From Oceanobacillus sp. FSL K6-2867 (GTDB taxonomy: Bacteria; Bacillota; Bacilli; Bacillales; Amphibacillaceae), in contig NZ_CP150144.1 of NCBI RefSeq assembly GCF_037963145.1, positions 3,038,001 through 3,102,000 on the forward strand: DNA of 64,000 nt, given 5' to 3'. The notes beneath the pieces are model-generated. The model saw only the letters and a list, made by a program, of their open reading frames with translations, did not search any database and was not told the DNA's origin. Made by a program: the position numbers and the translations under genes. Every line of letters starts with the position of its first letter. The first letter of the stretch is position 1. This document shows, piece by piece, positions 1-8,569 of the stretch.

Positions 1-63
1 ATGGATTTAAAAGTGTTTTTTATAACGATTGTACAGGTCATTAGAGGTAAAGGTTCAGTTTAA
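1..63 (+). CDS. C-terminal tail of a bacterial sugar transferase (partial)
   Basis: The window opens inside a reading frame of 20 codons ending in TAA at 61-63. The tail has the form x-DLKxFFxTIxxVIRGKG, which resembles the usual C-terminal end (D-I/L-K-I-x-F-L-T-x-x-K-V-x-x-x-x-G) of membrane undecaprenyl-phosphate sugar phosphotransferases such as PglC or EpsL. The following genes, a DegT aminotransferase and a UDP-glucose dehydrogenase, are typical partners in polysaccharide or glycoprotein clusters and support this reading. The fragment is short, so the family call is an inference; the bases upstream of the window would settle it. The ATG at position 1 is probably an internal Met. Confidence 0.45.
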   Translation: MDLKVFFITIVQVIRGKGSV

Positions 64-279
64 CTTTATTAAAGTTTAATATAATATAGCTATTAAACAA
101 AAACTTAATAAAATACTTTAATTACCTCTAAATTTCAGATTGATCTAGAATAATAATATGATGAAGTATGTATAGGCAATTTTTGTATAAATAATAAGAA
201 TAAAGTTTTCCAAAGTTCTAAGGTAAAATATTTAAAGGAAATAGTTAAATTTAATTTAAAAGCATGGAGGATGTCTAAT

Positions 280-1407
280 ATGCAATTTAGAGATTTAAAA
301 ACGCAATATACTACATATAAAGATGAAATTGACTTAGCGGTTCAAGAAGTAATGAATAATGCCAGCTTTATTGGTGGTTCAATAGTGAAAGAGCTTGAGG
401 AAGAACTAGCAGCTTATGTAGGTGTCAAACATTGTATTTCTTGTGGAAATGGTACAGACGCTTTATCCTTAGTGTTGATGGCTTGGGATGTAAAAGAAGG
501 CGATGCTGTATTCGTGCCCGATTTTACTTTCTTTTCAACTGGCGAAGTGGTTTCCTTAAATGGAGCAACACCTGTATTTGTTGATGTAGATGAAATCACT
601 TTTAATATTGATACGAATAAACTTGACAAAGCTATCCAAAAAACGATTGAAGAAGGAAAGTTATCTCCCAAAGTAGTTATTCCTGTAGATCTTTTTGGTT
701 TACCCGCTAACTACCAAGAAATTGAAAAAGTAGCTAAAAAGTATAATCTATTAGTTCTTGAAGACGGGGCTCAAGGATTTGGAGGAAATATTGATGGTAA
801 AATGGCATGTAGCTTTGGAGACGCTGCTACAACCTCTTTCTTTCCAGCTAAGCCACTAGGATGCTTTGGTGATGGTGGAGCCATTTTTACGAACGATGAT
901 GAATTAGCAGCATTATTAAACTCTTTAAAAATTCATGGAAAAGGCGAAAATAAATATGATAATGTTAGAATTGGAGTAAATTCAAGACTTGATACAATAC
1001 AAGCAGCAATATTGAAGATTAAGCTCAGAGCCTTTACAGAACATGAGTTAGATGATGTTAATCGGGTATATGAATTGTATAACAATAAACTAGCGGATTA
1101 TATAGTAAAGCCAGTGATTCCAAATGGTTATTATTCTAGCTTCGCACAGTATACGATACAGTTAGAATCTAAAGAGCAACGTGATAGTTTGCAAAGCTAT
1201 TTAAAAGAACAAGGAATTCCAAGTATGGTATACTATGTAAAACCAATGCATAAACAAGAAGCATTTTCTAATTTGAGTTTTAACGAGAGTGATTTTGAGG
1301 TTACCAATAAATTGTGTGATACTGTTCTTTCCTTGCCAATGCATCCTTACTTAAAGGAAAAAGAGATTGAAGAGGTATCTAAGGTCGTGAATGATTTCTT
1401 GAAATGA
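280..1407 (+). CDS. DegT/DnrJ/EryC1/StrS family PLP-dependent sugar aminotransferase
   Basis: This is a 375-residue enzyme of the family that transfers an amino group from glutamate to a nucleotide-linked keto-sugar, using PLP in the cytoplasm. Visible features are the phosphate-binding GNGTDAL at 56-62, the PLP ring-contacting Asp162 in LEDGAQG, and the Schiff-base Lys191 in FFPAKPLGCFGDGG. Length is normal for the family. An ATG at 271 abuts the GGAGG at 266-270, leaving no spacing, so the ATG at 280 (9-base spacing) is the better start. It follows a probable sugar-transferase tail by about 215 bp and is followed by a hairpin terminator. This resembles the pglC-pglE arrangement used for diamino-sugars, but the exact sugar cannot be told from sequence alone. 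Confidence 0.9.
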   Translation: MQFRDLKTQYTTYKDEIDLAVQEVMNNASFIGGSIVKELEEELAAYVGVKHCISCGNGTDALSLVLMAWDVKEGDAVFVPDFTFFSTGEVVSLNGATPVFVDVDEITFNIDTNKLDKAIQKTIEEGKLSPKVVIPVDLFGLPANYQEIEKVAKKYNLLVLEDGAQGFGGNIDGKMACSFGDAATTSFFPAKPLGCFGDGGAIFTNDDELAALLNSLKIHGKGENKYDNVRIGVNSRLDTIQAAILKIKLRAFTEHELDDVNRVYELYNNKLADYIVKPVIPNGYYSSFAQYTIQLESKEQRDSLQSYLKEQGIPSMVYYVKPMHKQEAFSNLSFNESDFEVTNKLCDTVLSLPMHPYLKEKEIEEVSKVVNDFLK

Positions 1408-1445
1408 GTTTTATTTGGTTTTTAAACTTATTAAATTAATGAAAT

Positions 1446-1495
1446 ATAAGTGCAAGTTTGTATGAAGAATGCAAACTTTGCACTTATTTAATTTA
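1446..1495 (+). terminator. Hairpin terminator after the DegT gene
   Basis: A stem of about 13 bp pairs AAGTGCAAGTTTG (1448-1460) with the complementary arm at 1472-1485, with one bulged T. The tail is T-rich but interrupted (ATTTAATTT), so termination may be only moderate. Confidence 0.6.
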
Positions 1496-1857
1496 ATATA
1501 TTAATATAAATGATATTCAAGTTTTAACGAATATTAATCTTATTGATACGATATAGTAAGTGACCTTAATGGTTTAAAGAAATCGCGGTACGTTTTTGGG
1601 ATGCGTCAGAAGAAGAACTTGCGATTTATATTAGGTATTTTGATATTGAAGGTTTTTATTTTGGTTATCCTATAGGTAAGTATTAGAATTTATATGTAAT
1701 AAGAAATTTATTGATGTACATAATTAGATTCTTTATAAATTTAAACCAATGTTTATTAAAGAATTTTGTACGAGTTATCAAAAAGGTTTCAGATAATAAT
1801 CCAGTAAATCGTAAAACTTTTCAAATGCTAACTAGACATAAGGAGATGGAGTTTTTT
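1496..1857 (+). other. Intergenic stretch with a coding-like remnant
   Basis: No intact gene is seen. Between stops, 1570-1686 reads as about 38 codons of plausible protein (includes RFWDASEEELAIYIRYFDI) ending in TAG, with no start codon or ribosome site. It may be the tail of a decayed polysaccharide gene; I do not recognise it. The frame upstream of ugd stays open from 1711, but those residues do not look like the dehydrogenase family. Confidence 0.3.
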
Positions 1858-3024
1858 ATGAAAATAACCGTAGCAGGAACCGGCTACGTCGGCCTATCCA
1901 ACGCAGTACTTCTAGCACAACACAACGAAGTAACTGCACTAGATATCATCCAAGAAAAAGTCGACATGATCGACAATAAGAAATCCCCAATTGTAGACGA
2001 AGAGATTCAAACATTTTTAGAAACAAAAGAACTAAATTTAACAGCTACTACAGATTCAACAGCTGCATTTAAAGATGCAGAATATATTATCATTTCAACT
2101 CCTACAAACTATGACCCAGAGAAGAATTACTTTGATACAAGCTCGGTTGAGTCAGTTATCGAAACGGTTATTAGTGTTAATCCGGATGCTGTTATGATTA
2201 TCAAATCAACAATTCCAGTAGGATATACACAGTCGGTACGTGAGAAATTTAACACTGACAGCATCATTTTCTCTCCAGAGTTTTTAAGGGAAGGTAGAGC
2301 ACTATATGATAATTTGTATCCATCTCGAATTATTGTTGGAGAACAATCGGAACGTGCGAAGAAATTTGCTGATTTATTGGCTGAAGGTGCAATTAAGGAA
2401 GATATCCCTGTATTATTCACGGATTCTACCGAAGCAGAAGCGATTAAATTATTTGCGAATACCTATTTAGCAATGCGTGTTTCATTCTTTAATGAGCTTG
2501 ATACATATGCAGAGGTAAAAGGTTTAGATGGCAAGCAAATCATCGAAGGAATTGGACTAGATCCACGAATTGGTGATCACTATAACAATCCATCCTTTGG
2601 CTATGGTGGATACTGCTTACCAAAAGATACGAAGCAGCTGCTTGCGAACTTTGACGATGTACCAAACAATATCATTCAGGCAATTGTTGATGCTAATGAT
2701 ACGAGAAAAGATCATATTGCTGACATGATTACAAAACAAAATCCAAAGGTTGTTGGTATTTACCGTCTAACAATGAAGACAGGTTCTGATAACTTTAGGC
2801 AGTCGGCAATTCAAGGCATTATTAATCGAATTAAGGATCAAGGAGTAGAAGTGGTTATCTATGAACCAGTACTTGATGCTGAAGAGTTTGATAACTCTCG
2901 TGTGATTAAAGACTTTGTTGCATTTAAACAGGAATCAGATGTAATTGTGGCTAACCGTTTGTCTGATGAGTTGAAAGATGTGAAAGAGAAGGTTTATACA
3001 AGAGATGTTTTTAGTAGGGATTAA
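1858..3024 (+). CDS. ugd: UDP-glucose 6-dehydrogenase (UDP-glucose/GDP-mannose dehydrogenase family)
   Basis: This cytoplasmic enzyme oxidises UDP-glucose to UDP-glucuronate with two NAD+, supplying uronic acid for surface polysaccharide. The 388-residue protein begins with a Rossmann motif GTGYVGL at 7-13. It carries the KSTIPVG segment near 116-122, the substrate-binding Lys197/Asn201 region ([11 protein letters not shown]) and the catalytic Cys253 in [11 protein letters not shown]. Length matches the short E. coli-type Ugd. The frame is open from 1711, but the ATG at 1858 follows AAGGAGATGG and starts exactly at the Rossmann fold, so it is chosen. Some family members use GDP-mannose; the short form and the CLPKDT loop favour UDP-glucose, though this is not proof. 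Codon use near the start is more GC-rich than in the preceding gene. Confidence 0.9.
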   Translation: MKITVAGTGYVGLSNAVLLAQHNEVTALDIIQEKVDMIDNKKSPIVDEEIQTFLETKELNLTATTDSTAAFKDAEYIIISTPTNYDPEKNYFDTSSVESVIETVISVNPDAVMIIKSTIPVGYTQSVREKFNTDSIIFSPEFLREGRALYDNLYPSRIIVGEQSERAKKFADLLAEGAIKEDIPVLFTDSTEAEAIKLFANTYLAMRVSFFNELDTYAEVKGLDGKQIIEGIGLDPRIGDHYNNPSFGYGGYCLPKDTKQLLANFDDVPNNIIQAIVDANDTRKDHIADMITKQNPKVVGIYRLTMKTGSDNFRQSAIQGIINRIKDQGVEVVIYEPVLDAEEFDNSRVIKDFVAFKQESDVIVANRLSDELKDVKEKVYTRDVFSRD

Positions 3025-3224
3025 GTTTTTTTCCAGTACTGAAGGTAACTTTCTTTGATTATGTTGAAAATAGATAAAGGGGTTTGTTGAAGAGAGAGTA
3101 CAAGTTAGTGCCTCTCGTCTTCAAACCATCTTATTTTGGATTTCTATTATTTGCAGATAGATTCGTATCAAATAATAGAGTTGCAAAACAAATAATGGAC
3201 TGTGGAAAAATTAATACATACTAT

Positions 3225-3313
3225 ATTCTACATATCATAAAGATATGTAGAATTATTTGGAGTTTATATAGTTCTAATTACCTTTTTTTATAAATATTTA
3301 TAAATAAAAGGTA
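3225..3313. repeat. Two inverted repeats in the ugd downstream spacer
   Basis: The 385-bp spacer 3025-3409 has no convincing gene. It holds a perfect 12-bp inverted repeat (ATTCTACATATC at 3225-3236 against 3242-3253, 5-base loop). A second dyad at 3279-3313 has arms TACCTTTT and AAAAGGTA around an inner palindrome TATAAATATTTATA. Neither is followed by a clean T-run on the plus strand, so a terminator role is uncertain. A TTG-started frame of 69 codons at 3084-3293 lacks protein-like composition and was not called. Confidence 0.5.
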
Positions 3314-3409
3314 TTAAATAATGGTGATAAATATCTAATTGATAAGTAGAAAGATGCATTATAATAAACATGTTTATTTTTATTAAATTTATTAGGGAGA
3401 GAACAATAA

Positions 3410-4117
3410 TTGAAATTTAATTGGAAGAGTAAAAAGTTGTGGGTTCTTGTAATTATCATATTAATCCTATTTTTTATTAGTACTACAAGCATAGCAAAAC
3501 AGAAGGATACAGAAATTGCTGCGAAGGACGCGCAATTAAGTGAATTAAAAACGAAACTAGAAGAAAATGAGAAAACAATTGATGAGATGGACTCTAAAAT
3601 AGTTACATTAGAAGAAAAAGTGGCAGAAGCTGAGCCATGGTTCGACATGTCGGAGAAAGAACAGCAAAGAAAAATAGAAGAAGAAAAGGCGAAAGAGGAA
3701 GCAGAAAAAGCGGCTGCTGAAGCGGAAGCAAAGAAAAAGGAAGAAGAGGAAGCGAAGAAAAAAGCTGAAGCTGAGAAAAAGGCTGAAGAAGAAGCTAAAA
3801 AGGGATATGAAACAGGAATCACTTATGATCAATTAGCTAGAACACCAGATGATTATATCGGTGAAAAAATTAAATTCTCTGGTAAAGTGATACAGGTTAT
3901 TGAAGGTGATGATTCAACTCAAATTCGATTTGCAGTGAATGATAATTATGATACTGTTCTATACGGTGAATTTGACTCAAGTATTTTGGAATCTAGAATT
4001 TTAGAAGATGACCACATTACGATCATGGGACTATCAGGTGGTTTATTATCTTACGAATCTACAATGGGTGGAAATATCACCATTCCAAGTATACTTATTG
4101 AGAAAGTGGAACAGTAA
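3410..4117 (+). CDS. Membrane-anchored coiled-coil protein with C-terminal OB-like domain
   Basis: The 235-residue protein has a short basic N-terminus and one membrane segment at about 9-28 (LWVLVIIILILFFISTTSIA). A long charged coiled coil at about 30-133 is rich in Lys, Glu and Ala. The C-terminal domain of about 100 residues (from ITYDQLARTPDDYIGEKIKF) has the alternating beta pattern of tRNA_anti-like/OB-fold domains found in small phage and plasmid 'toxin regulator' proteins. Most of the chain is probably outside the membrane. The start is TTG at 3410, with AGGGAGA nine bases upstream. It is monocistronic and ends in a terminator. The function is unknown; the low-complexity coil makes similarity searches unreliable. 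Confidence 0.75.
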   Translation: MKFNWKSKKLWVLVIIILILFFISTTSIAKQKDTEIAAKDAQLSELKTKLEENEKTIDEMDSKIVTLEEKVAEAEPWFDMSEKEQQRKIEEEKAKEEAEKAAAEAEAKKKEEEEAKKKAEAEKKAEEEAKKGYETGITYDQLARTPDDYIGEKIKFSGKVIQVIEGDDSTQIRFAVNDNYDTVLYGEFDSSILESRILEDDHITIMGLSGGLLSYESTMGGNITIPSILIEKVEQ

Positions 4118-4135
4118 AATAAAATTAAAAAATAT

Positions 4136-4170
4136 AGGGGAATGACAAAATGCTGTCATTTCCTTTTTTT
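4136..4170 (+). terminator. Rho-independent terminator
   Basis: A stem of GGGGAATGACA pairing with TGTCATTTCC (one mismatch) is followed by a seven-base T-run, 19 bases after the stop of the coiled-coil gene. Confidence 0.85.
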
Positions 4171-4354
4171 ATATTATGAATATGAAGGTAGGTGCAAACA
4201 ATTCAAGTATGGGATGTTGTATATTTATTGGCATCAAGTAAAAAAATGGAGATTTATAAAAGTTTAGAGTTATCACCTCAAATTTACAAACAAAGAAGTT
4301 AACTTTACAGAAGAATTGAGGTTACATTAGGTTATTTTGCACTATAAGTAAATA

Positions 4355-4393
4355 TAAAAAGCCCAATTTCTTACCATAAAAATTGGGCTTTTA
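4355..4393 (-). terminator. Terminator of the M20 lipoprotein gene (A/T runs on both sides)
   Basis: AAAAGCCCAATTT pairs with AAATTGGGCTTTT around a short loop. A-runs and T-runs on both flanks allow it to work on either strand. It lies about 45 bp beyond the minus-strand peptidase stop. Confidence 0.85.
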
Positions 4394-4437
4394 CCGTTAC
4401 TTCTGAAAATCACATTTGCCTACAAACCAGTGATGCT

Positions 4438-5985
4438 TTATTTCGAGGCGACCTTTAAAAGCGTATTGTAGATCATATCTGTGCCTTCATCTAGTGATTT
4501 GATGGAAATCCTTTCATCGTTACCGTGCATTCGTTCTAAGGTGTCATTGTTGAGTGGGTAGGGATAAATCCCATATACCGGAACGCCTCTGTTTCGCCAA
4601 GCTGCTCCATCAGTTCCTGCTTCGAACAAAGCCGGTGAGACCTCAGCATCTGGCCATTGCTCCTTGCTGCTTGATGCAAGTGCCTCATACAGTTCGGTTT
4701 CGGTGGAGGAAGGTTTTTCTTCTGCCTTTTCCTTATAATATTCTTCAGCTTCTTCTAGTGTCATATCTCCTCCAAGCTCAACTTTGACATTTGGATCATC
4801 AATAACCCTTTCTATCTCCTCTATAACTTCAAATACTGATGAGCCTGGCACAATACGGGAATTAATCGTTGCTTCCGCTTTACCAGGTATGACATTTTCC
4901 TTTACACCAGCTTCTACAATAGTCGTGGATATCGTATTCCTCATTAATGCGTTCCAGAGAAGTGGATAATCACCAAGTTTCACTACTTCTTCGGCGGCTT
5001 TCTTGACTTCACTAGAATCTCCACTATTTACAAGTGTTTTTAAATGGCTGGCAAGAGGTTCTTTAGCGGTCTTGGAGAGTGTTGTAAAGTATTCCTCTGT
5101 AACTGGATTAAGTGTTGGTTCCGTATCATAATCCGCTAGCTTTGCCAAAGCTTTGGTCAAATCTGAGATTGCACTTTCCGGCATCGGTCTTGAAGAATGT
5201 GTCGGTTTTCCCGTTGCTTTCAATTTAATCGTTGCGTAGAGTTTATCCTGGACTGTAATGTTGACTTGCTGTGTCTTGCCTTCTTCATCCTGAAAAATCC
5301 AGCCTCCTTCATTTAAAGCAAATTCTGCGTTAATCTTATCCCAATGGTTTTGGGCTAGCCATTCTGTACCATAATCCCCAGCTTCCTCGTCCGCTTCTGC
5401 AAGTAATATAACATCCCGTTTTAATGGCACCTCATTCTTTGCTAACATTAAAACTGCATTGGCAAACACTGCCTGCCCACCCTTATAGTCCATAGCGCCT
5501 CGGCCCATTACGTATCCATCCTTAATAACTCCCGAAAATGGGTCCGCTGTCCAGCTTTCCTTTTCAGCGGGAACGACATCGGAATGGGCTGCAAGTAGCA
5601 CAGGCTCTTCACTGCCATCTCCCTTAATTCGTGCGATAAAATGTGCCTGGCCTTCTGGAGTTTTAATAATTTCCGTTTCTGCTCCAGCTTCATCAAATAG
5701 CTCTTTTAAATATTCCGCCTGTCCAATTGTTTGTCCACCTGGATTAGTTGAATCAAAACGAAGCAATTCCTGAAGAAGCTTTGCTGTTTGGCTGTCAGTT
5801 GACTCTGATTTGATATCTGCTTTCTTTTGTTGATTGTCACTTTCTTTACTTTCCTTTTGGTTTGTACTTGTATTTTCACTTGTTGTTTGGTCTGAGGCTT
5901 CACTAGAACCATTGTTTGAGCTACAAGCTACGTTAGTTATCAGACATAAAAATACTAGTACAGATATAATAATGATCCGCTTCAC
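4438..5985 (-). CDS. Lipoprotein M20 family metallopeptidase/deacylase (ArgE/DapE/ACY1/CPG2 type)
   Basis: The 515-residue zinc hydrolase is likely anchored outside the cell. It has a signal peptide with a lipobox (TNVAC, Cys21), then a Ser/Thr/Gln/Lys-rich linker to about residue 65, then the M20 fold. Metal and catalytic landmarks are LLAAHSDVV (His134, Asp136), GRGAMDYKGG (bridging Asp near 166) and AEADEEAGDYG (general-base and metal Glu near 197). The lid/dimerisation domain follows at about 250-370, and the C-terminal metal His is in ERMHGNDERIS. Family members cleave peptides or N-acyl and N-carbamoyl amino acids; the substrate here is unknown. The start is GTG, with AAAGGGGG 7-8 bases upstream; an ATG seven bases earlier is out of frame. 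Lipid anchoring suggests scavenging of peptides at the surface. Confidence 0.88.
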   Translation of the reverse strand: MKRIIIISVLVFLCLITNVACSSNNGSSEASDQTTSENTSTNQKESKESDNQQKKADIKSESTDSQTAKLLQELLRFDSTNPGGQTIGQAEYLKELFDEAGAETEIIKTPEGQAHFIARIKGDGSEEPVLLAAHSDVVPAEKESWTADPFSGVIKDGYVMGRGAMDYKGGQAVFANAVLMLAKNEVPLKRDVILLAEADEEAGDYGTEWLAQNHWDKINAEFALNEGGWIFQDEEGKTQQVNITVQDKLYATIKLKATGKPTHSSRPMPESAISDLTKALAKLADYDTEPTLNPVTEEYFTTLSKTAKEPLASHLKTLVNSGDSSEVKKAAEEVVKLGDYPLLWNALMRNTISTTIVEAGVKENVIPGKAEATINSRIVPGSSVFEVIEEIERVIDDPNVKVELGGDMTLEEAEEYYKEKAEEKPSSTETELYEALASSSKEQWPDAEVSPALFEAGTDGAAWRNRGVPVYGIYPYPLNNDTLERMHGNDERISIKSLDEGTDMIYNTLLKVASK

Positions 5986-6375
5986 TTTGCATCCCCCTTT
6001 TAATTTTTGGATATTAGGCTATTAAGAATCTGAATTAATGAAATTATATTATTAATTTGAAAATTTTACCATATACCAAACGAACGAAGTCGGAGTAACT
6101 ATTAATGGCGGAATTTTCATACTAAATCCGGGATTGACATATTAGTAGATTTTAATAAACCTTGTTTGCTGCATTCTGCACTTTGACTTTACATCAGTTA
6201 TCAACTTTTTATTGAAATTCATCTTGACTCTATCAGTATTCCAATTGCCTTCTCCTGGCTCAATTTACCCCAAAACAACAAAACATCCCCCCATATTACA
6301 AATTAATTTATTTTTTTCAAATTTTTCACCCCCTAAACGCTATTTCTTTCGATTGTATAGGTAGGATGGATTACA
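5986..6375. other. Divergent intergenic region, nothing recognised
   Basis: The 390 bp separate the minus-strand peptidase from the plus-strand DnaD gene and must hold promoters for both. No clear -35/-10 pair, dyad or small gene stands out. The stretch is AT-rich and has several short poly-T/poly-C tracts near 6290-6330. Confidence 0.4.
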
Positions 6376-7476
6376 ATGAAATTAGGGGTGAGTAATTTGA
6401 ACTATTTAAGGGAGATAAACGCATTTTATGATCGTCTGGAAACCAATCCGTTATCAGGAGGAGCGGTATCACTTTGGCATGCATTAATGCAAGTGAATAA
6501 TCGTGCAAGATGGAAAAAGAAATTCACGGTTGCAGTGGTTGTATTGTGTTACAAATCCGGACTGAGTGAAAGCAGCTTTAAACGTGCTCGAAAAGAACTC
6601 TATGAAAAAGGTTATATTCATTATGAAAAGCAACTAGGAAATAAAGCAGCGATGTATGAAATGATTTCCCTGGATTTCAATTCAGAGGAAGAAGGCCACT
6701 ATCAGCCATCTAAAGAAGTGGAAGAAGCACCAACGCTGTCACAAGGGACAGATAAATCAAGTCACAGCTTGAAGCTTCATCCAGACAACGAGGTAAACCA
6801 TAATATGGACCACAAGCTGAATGGCAAACAGAGCCGCAATGCAAGTGCATTAATTAAGCAAAATCATACATATACAACAGAAGACGATAGCCTGTTGTCC
6901 AAGGAAACAGATAGCTTGAAGCTTAACCCGAACTACAATGTGAACCGCAATCTGGACGGCAACCTGAACCACAATGCGGACGCATTAATTAAACAAAATA
7001 ATACAAAACAAAACAATACCTATACAGCAGCAGAAAACAGGAAGCTGGAAGCAGTGTATGAATTATATGAGCAGAATTTCGGGAAGCTAAACAGCTATAT
7101 GAAAAATGAACTTACAAAGCAAATACGTGATCTAGGTGAAGATCTTGTTTTGCATGCCATGAAAAAAACGTTAGATCGCGGGAAAACAAACTGGAACTAT
7201 GCCAAAGCCATCCTAACCGATTGGAAGAGCAAAGGTTTTTTAAGCGTTGATCAAATCGATTTAAAGGAGGTGAAATTCAAAAAAAAGCAGAATCAGCGTT
7301 CGCGGCAATCATCAAACCATATGTATCCACAAGTTGGACCTGTTCCTGATTGGTTTTATAAGCATAAGCGGGAGCAACAGGAAAAACAAGAATCAGATTT
7401 GAAAAAGCAAAGCAATAAGGACCCGCAACAACTGATGGCAGATATTAATCGCAGGCTGCAGGCATATGCTGATTGA
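6376..7476 (+). CDS. DnaD-domain replication protein, phage-like
   Basis: The 366-residue protein has an N-terminal winged-helix-like part (about 1-100; includes AVSLWHALMQVNNRARW and SESSFKRARKELYEKGYI) of the sort seen in phage replication initiators. A DnaD/DnaB2-type helical domain at about 213-283 (LEAVYELYEQNF ... WNYAKAILTDWKSKGF) has the conserved YxxxIL-W signature, followed by a basic tail. DnaD-type proteins bind origin DNA and help load the helicase. The linker holds two diverged copies of one block (about 131-157 and 180-207), each starting SLKL and ending in ALIKQN, showing internal duplication. The ATG follows TAGGATGG. A sigma-like gene lies 148 bp downstream. The pair may be a remnant of a mobile element, which is inference. 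Confidence 0.85.
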   Translation: MKLGVSNLNYLREINAFYDRLETNPLSGGAVSLWHALMQVNNRARWKKKFTVAVVVLCYKSGLSESSFKRARKELYEKGYIHYEKQLGNKAAMYEMISLDFNSEEEGHYQPSKEVEEAPTLSQGTDKSSHSLKLHPDNEVNHNMDHKLNGKQSRNASALIKQNHTYTTEDDSLLSKETDSLKLNPNYNVNRNLDGNLNHNADALIKQNNTKQNNTYTAAENRKLEAVYELYEQNFGKLNSYMKNELTKQIRDLGEDLVLHAMKKTLDRGKTNWNYAKAILTDWKSKGFLSVDQIDLKEVKFKKKQNQRSRQSSNHMYPQVGPVPDWFYKHKREQQEKQESDLKKQSNKDPQQLMADINRRLQAYAD

Positions 7477-7624
7477 GGAGGGGTAATTTTTTTAAGTTTA
7501 ATTATCAGTTTTTTTACGTTAATTTAATAATTAGACTCTCACAGTCTACTTGATCTCTATCACACTACTGGAATAACAGACTAATTTGGACGAAATTATT
7601 TTTAATCCTAGGAGGAAGAGAATA

Positions 7625-8170
7625 ATGGAGAAGATCAAATTCAGTTTTGAAGAAATAGTTAAACAGAATGAGAACAGGATCTATTTTTACTTGCAGAAGC
7701 TTGGCATCAGGGATCATCATAACGAATTTTATATGGAAGGATTGTATGCTATGTGGATAGCTTACAAGAAATATCAACCAGATAAAGGACCGTTATCCAC
7801 TTACTTTAATTACCATATTCGCAATCACCTCATAGACACACTTCGAAAGAAAACAAGACAACAGGAAACCCTTGAAAAAGTCACCAACGAAAAATACATA
7901 ACAGAATATCATGGCAATCGTCATGGCGATTCTAAAATGCCAATTGTCGATGCATCCGGCATTGAACTGGAAGATCAGGAATACTGGAAAGAAATAGCTT
8001 CTTGCTTATCGGCAAAACAGCGAAAATGGCTACATTACCATATTATACTGGACATGCCTTTAAAAGAAATCGCCGAGATAGAGAATACAAGTGTTGAAGC
8101 AGTTAAAAGCTGGGGGAAAGAGGCTAGGAGGAAGCTGAGGAGCAGGGTTGATGTGGAGGGGTGGGGTTAA
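7625..8170 (+). CDS. Small sigma-70 family RNA polymerase sigma factor
   Basis: The 181-residue protein has a sigma region 2 at about 10-75, including the core-binding and -10 recognition helix (YKKYQPDKGPLSTYFNYHIR). Region 4 at about 125-175 has a helix-turn-helix (LKEIAEIENTSVEAVKSWGKEARRKL). There is no region 1 or 3, as in ECF or phage-type sigma factors. The frame is open from a TTG at 7586, but the ATG at 7625 has AGGAGG nine bases upstream and is chosen. No anti-sigma gene is adjacent. The last 135 bp and the following 58 bp are repeated in decayed form at 15107-15291. It may drive genes of a lost or distant element. Confidence 0.85.
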   Translation: MEKIKFSFEEIVKQNENRIYFYLQKLGIRDHHNEFYMEGLYAMWIAYKKYQPDKGPLSTYFNYHIRNHLIDTLRKKTRQQETLEKVTNEKYITEYHGNRHGDSKMPIVDASGIELEDQEYWKEIASCLSAKQRKWLHYHIILDMPLKEIAEIENTSVEAVKSWGKEARRKLRSRVDVEGWG

Positions 8171-8228
8171 TTGCTCACTAATCTGCTCCATTGGATAAAA
8201 GAAAGCATGATCTTGCCAATACGTCATT
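8036..8228 (+). repeat. Left copy of a ~190-bp direct repeat (3' end of the sigma gene plus flank)
   Basis: From TACCATATTATACTGG to AATACGTCATT this segment matches 15107-15291 in the same orientation, with scattered substitutions and small gaps. Estimated by eye, identity is roughly 88-90 percent. The left copy carries the intact end of the sigma factor gene. The repeats bracket the nucleoside-utilisation island. Confidence 0.9.
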
Positions 8229-8569
8229 GACTGAAATGTAAAAGATACGCTTCGTGCATATTGCGTTGAATATGGATACCACCCACTTACAAGATTACGT
8301 GATATACCATTTAAAGCACCCTGAAAATTAAATTTCCTATTTTCGCATATTACAAATCCATTTTTAACGGATTAAATAGTGAACTTGACTAATAATCTAC
8401 TATAGATTATCTTTTACATATCGGTTAAAAGAAAGCTGTAATAGCAATGGAAACAGTAGTATCTAGTATTCGTTTGCAAGAGATAGAAGTATAGCTTGAG
8501 CAGATTGAAGTGCAGGCAATCCCTGATATTGAAGGGTCAATGTTGTAAAAGATACAGGAGAGAAGCTGG
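8229..8569. other. Spacer with a short decayed reading frame
   Basis: Beyond the repeat there is no intact gene. A possible relic at 8446-8550 reads METVVSSIRLQEIEV, a stop, then LEQIEVQAIPDIEGSML, suggesting a small coiled gene broken by a nonsense codon. The promoter of the following regulator should lie here; none was clearly identified. Confidence 0.3.

Noticed and set aside
3084..3293. TTG-started 69-codon plus-strand frame after ugd
   Set aside because: Poor spacing to AAAGGGG, no recognisable composition, and its 3' part consists of the inverted repeats.
3298..3832. Long minus-strand frames opposite the coiled-coil gene (Ser/Phe/Ala-rich)
   Set aside because: They are mirror images of the Lys/Glu/Ala-repeat coding of the real plus-strand gene, with low complexity and no ribosome site.
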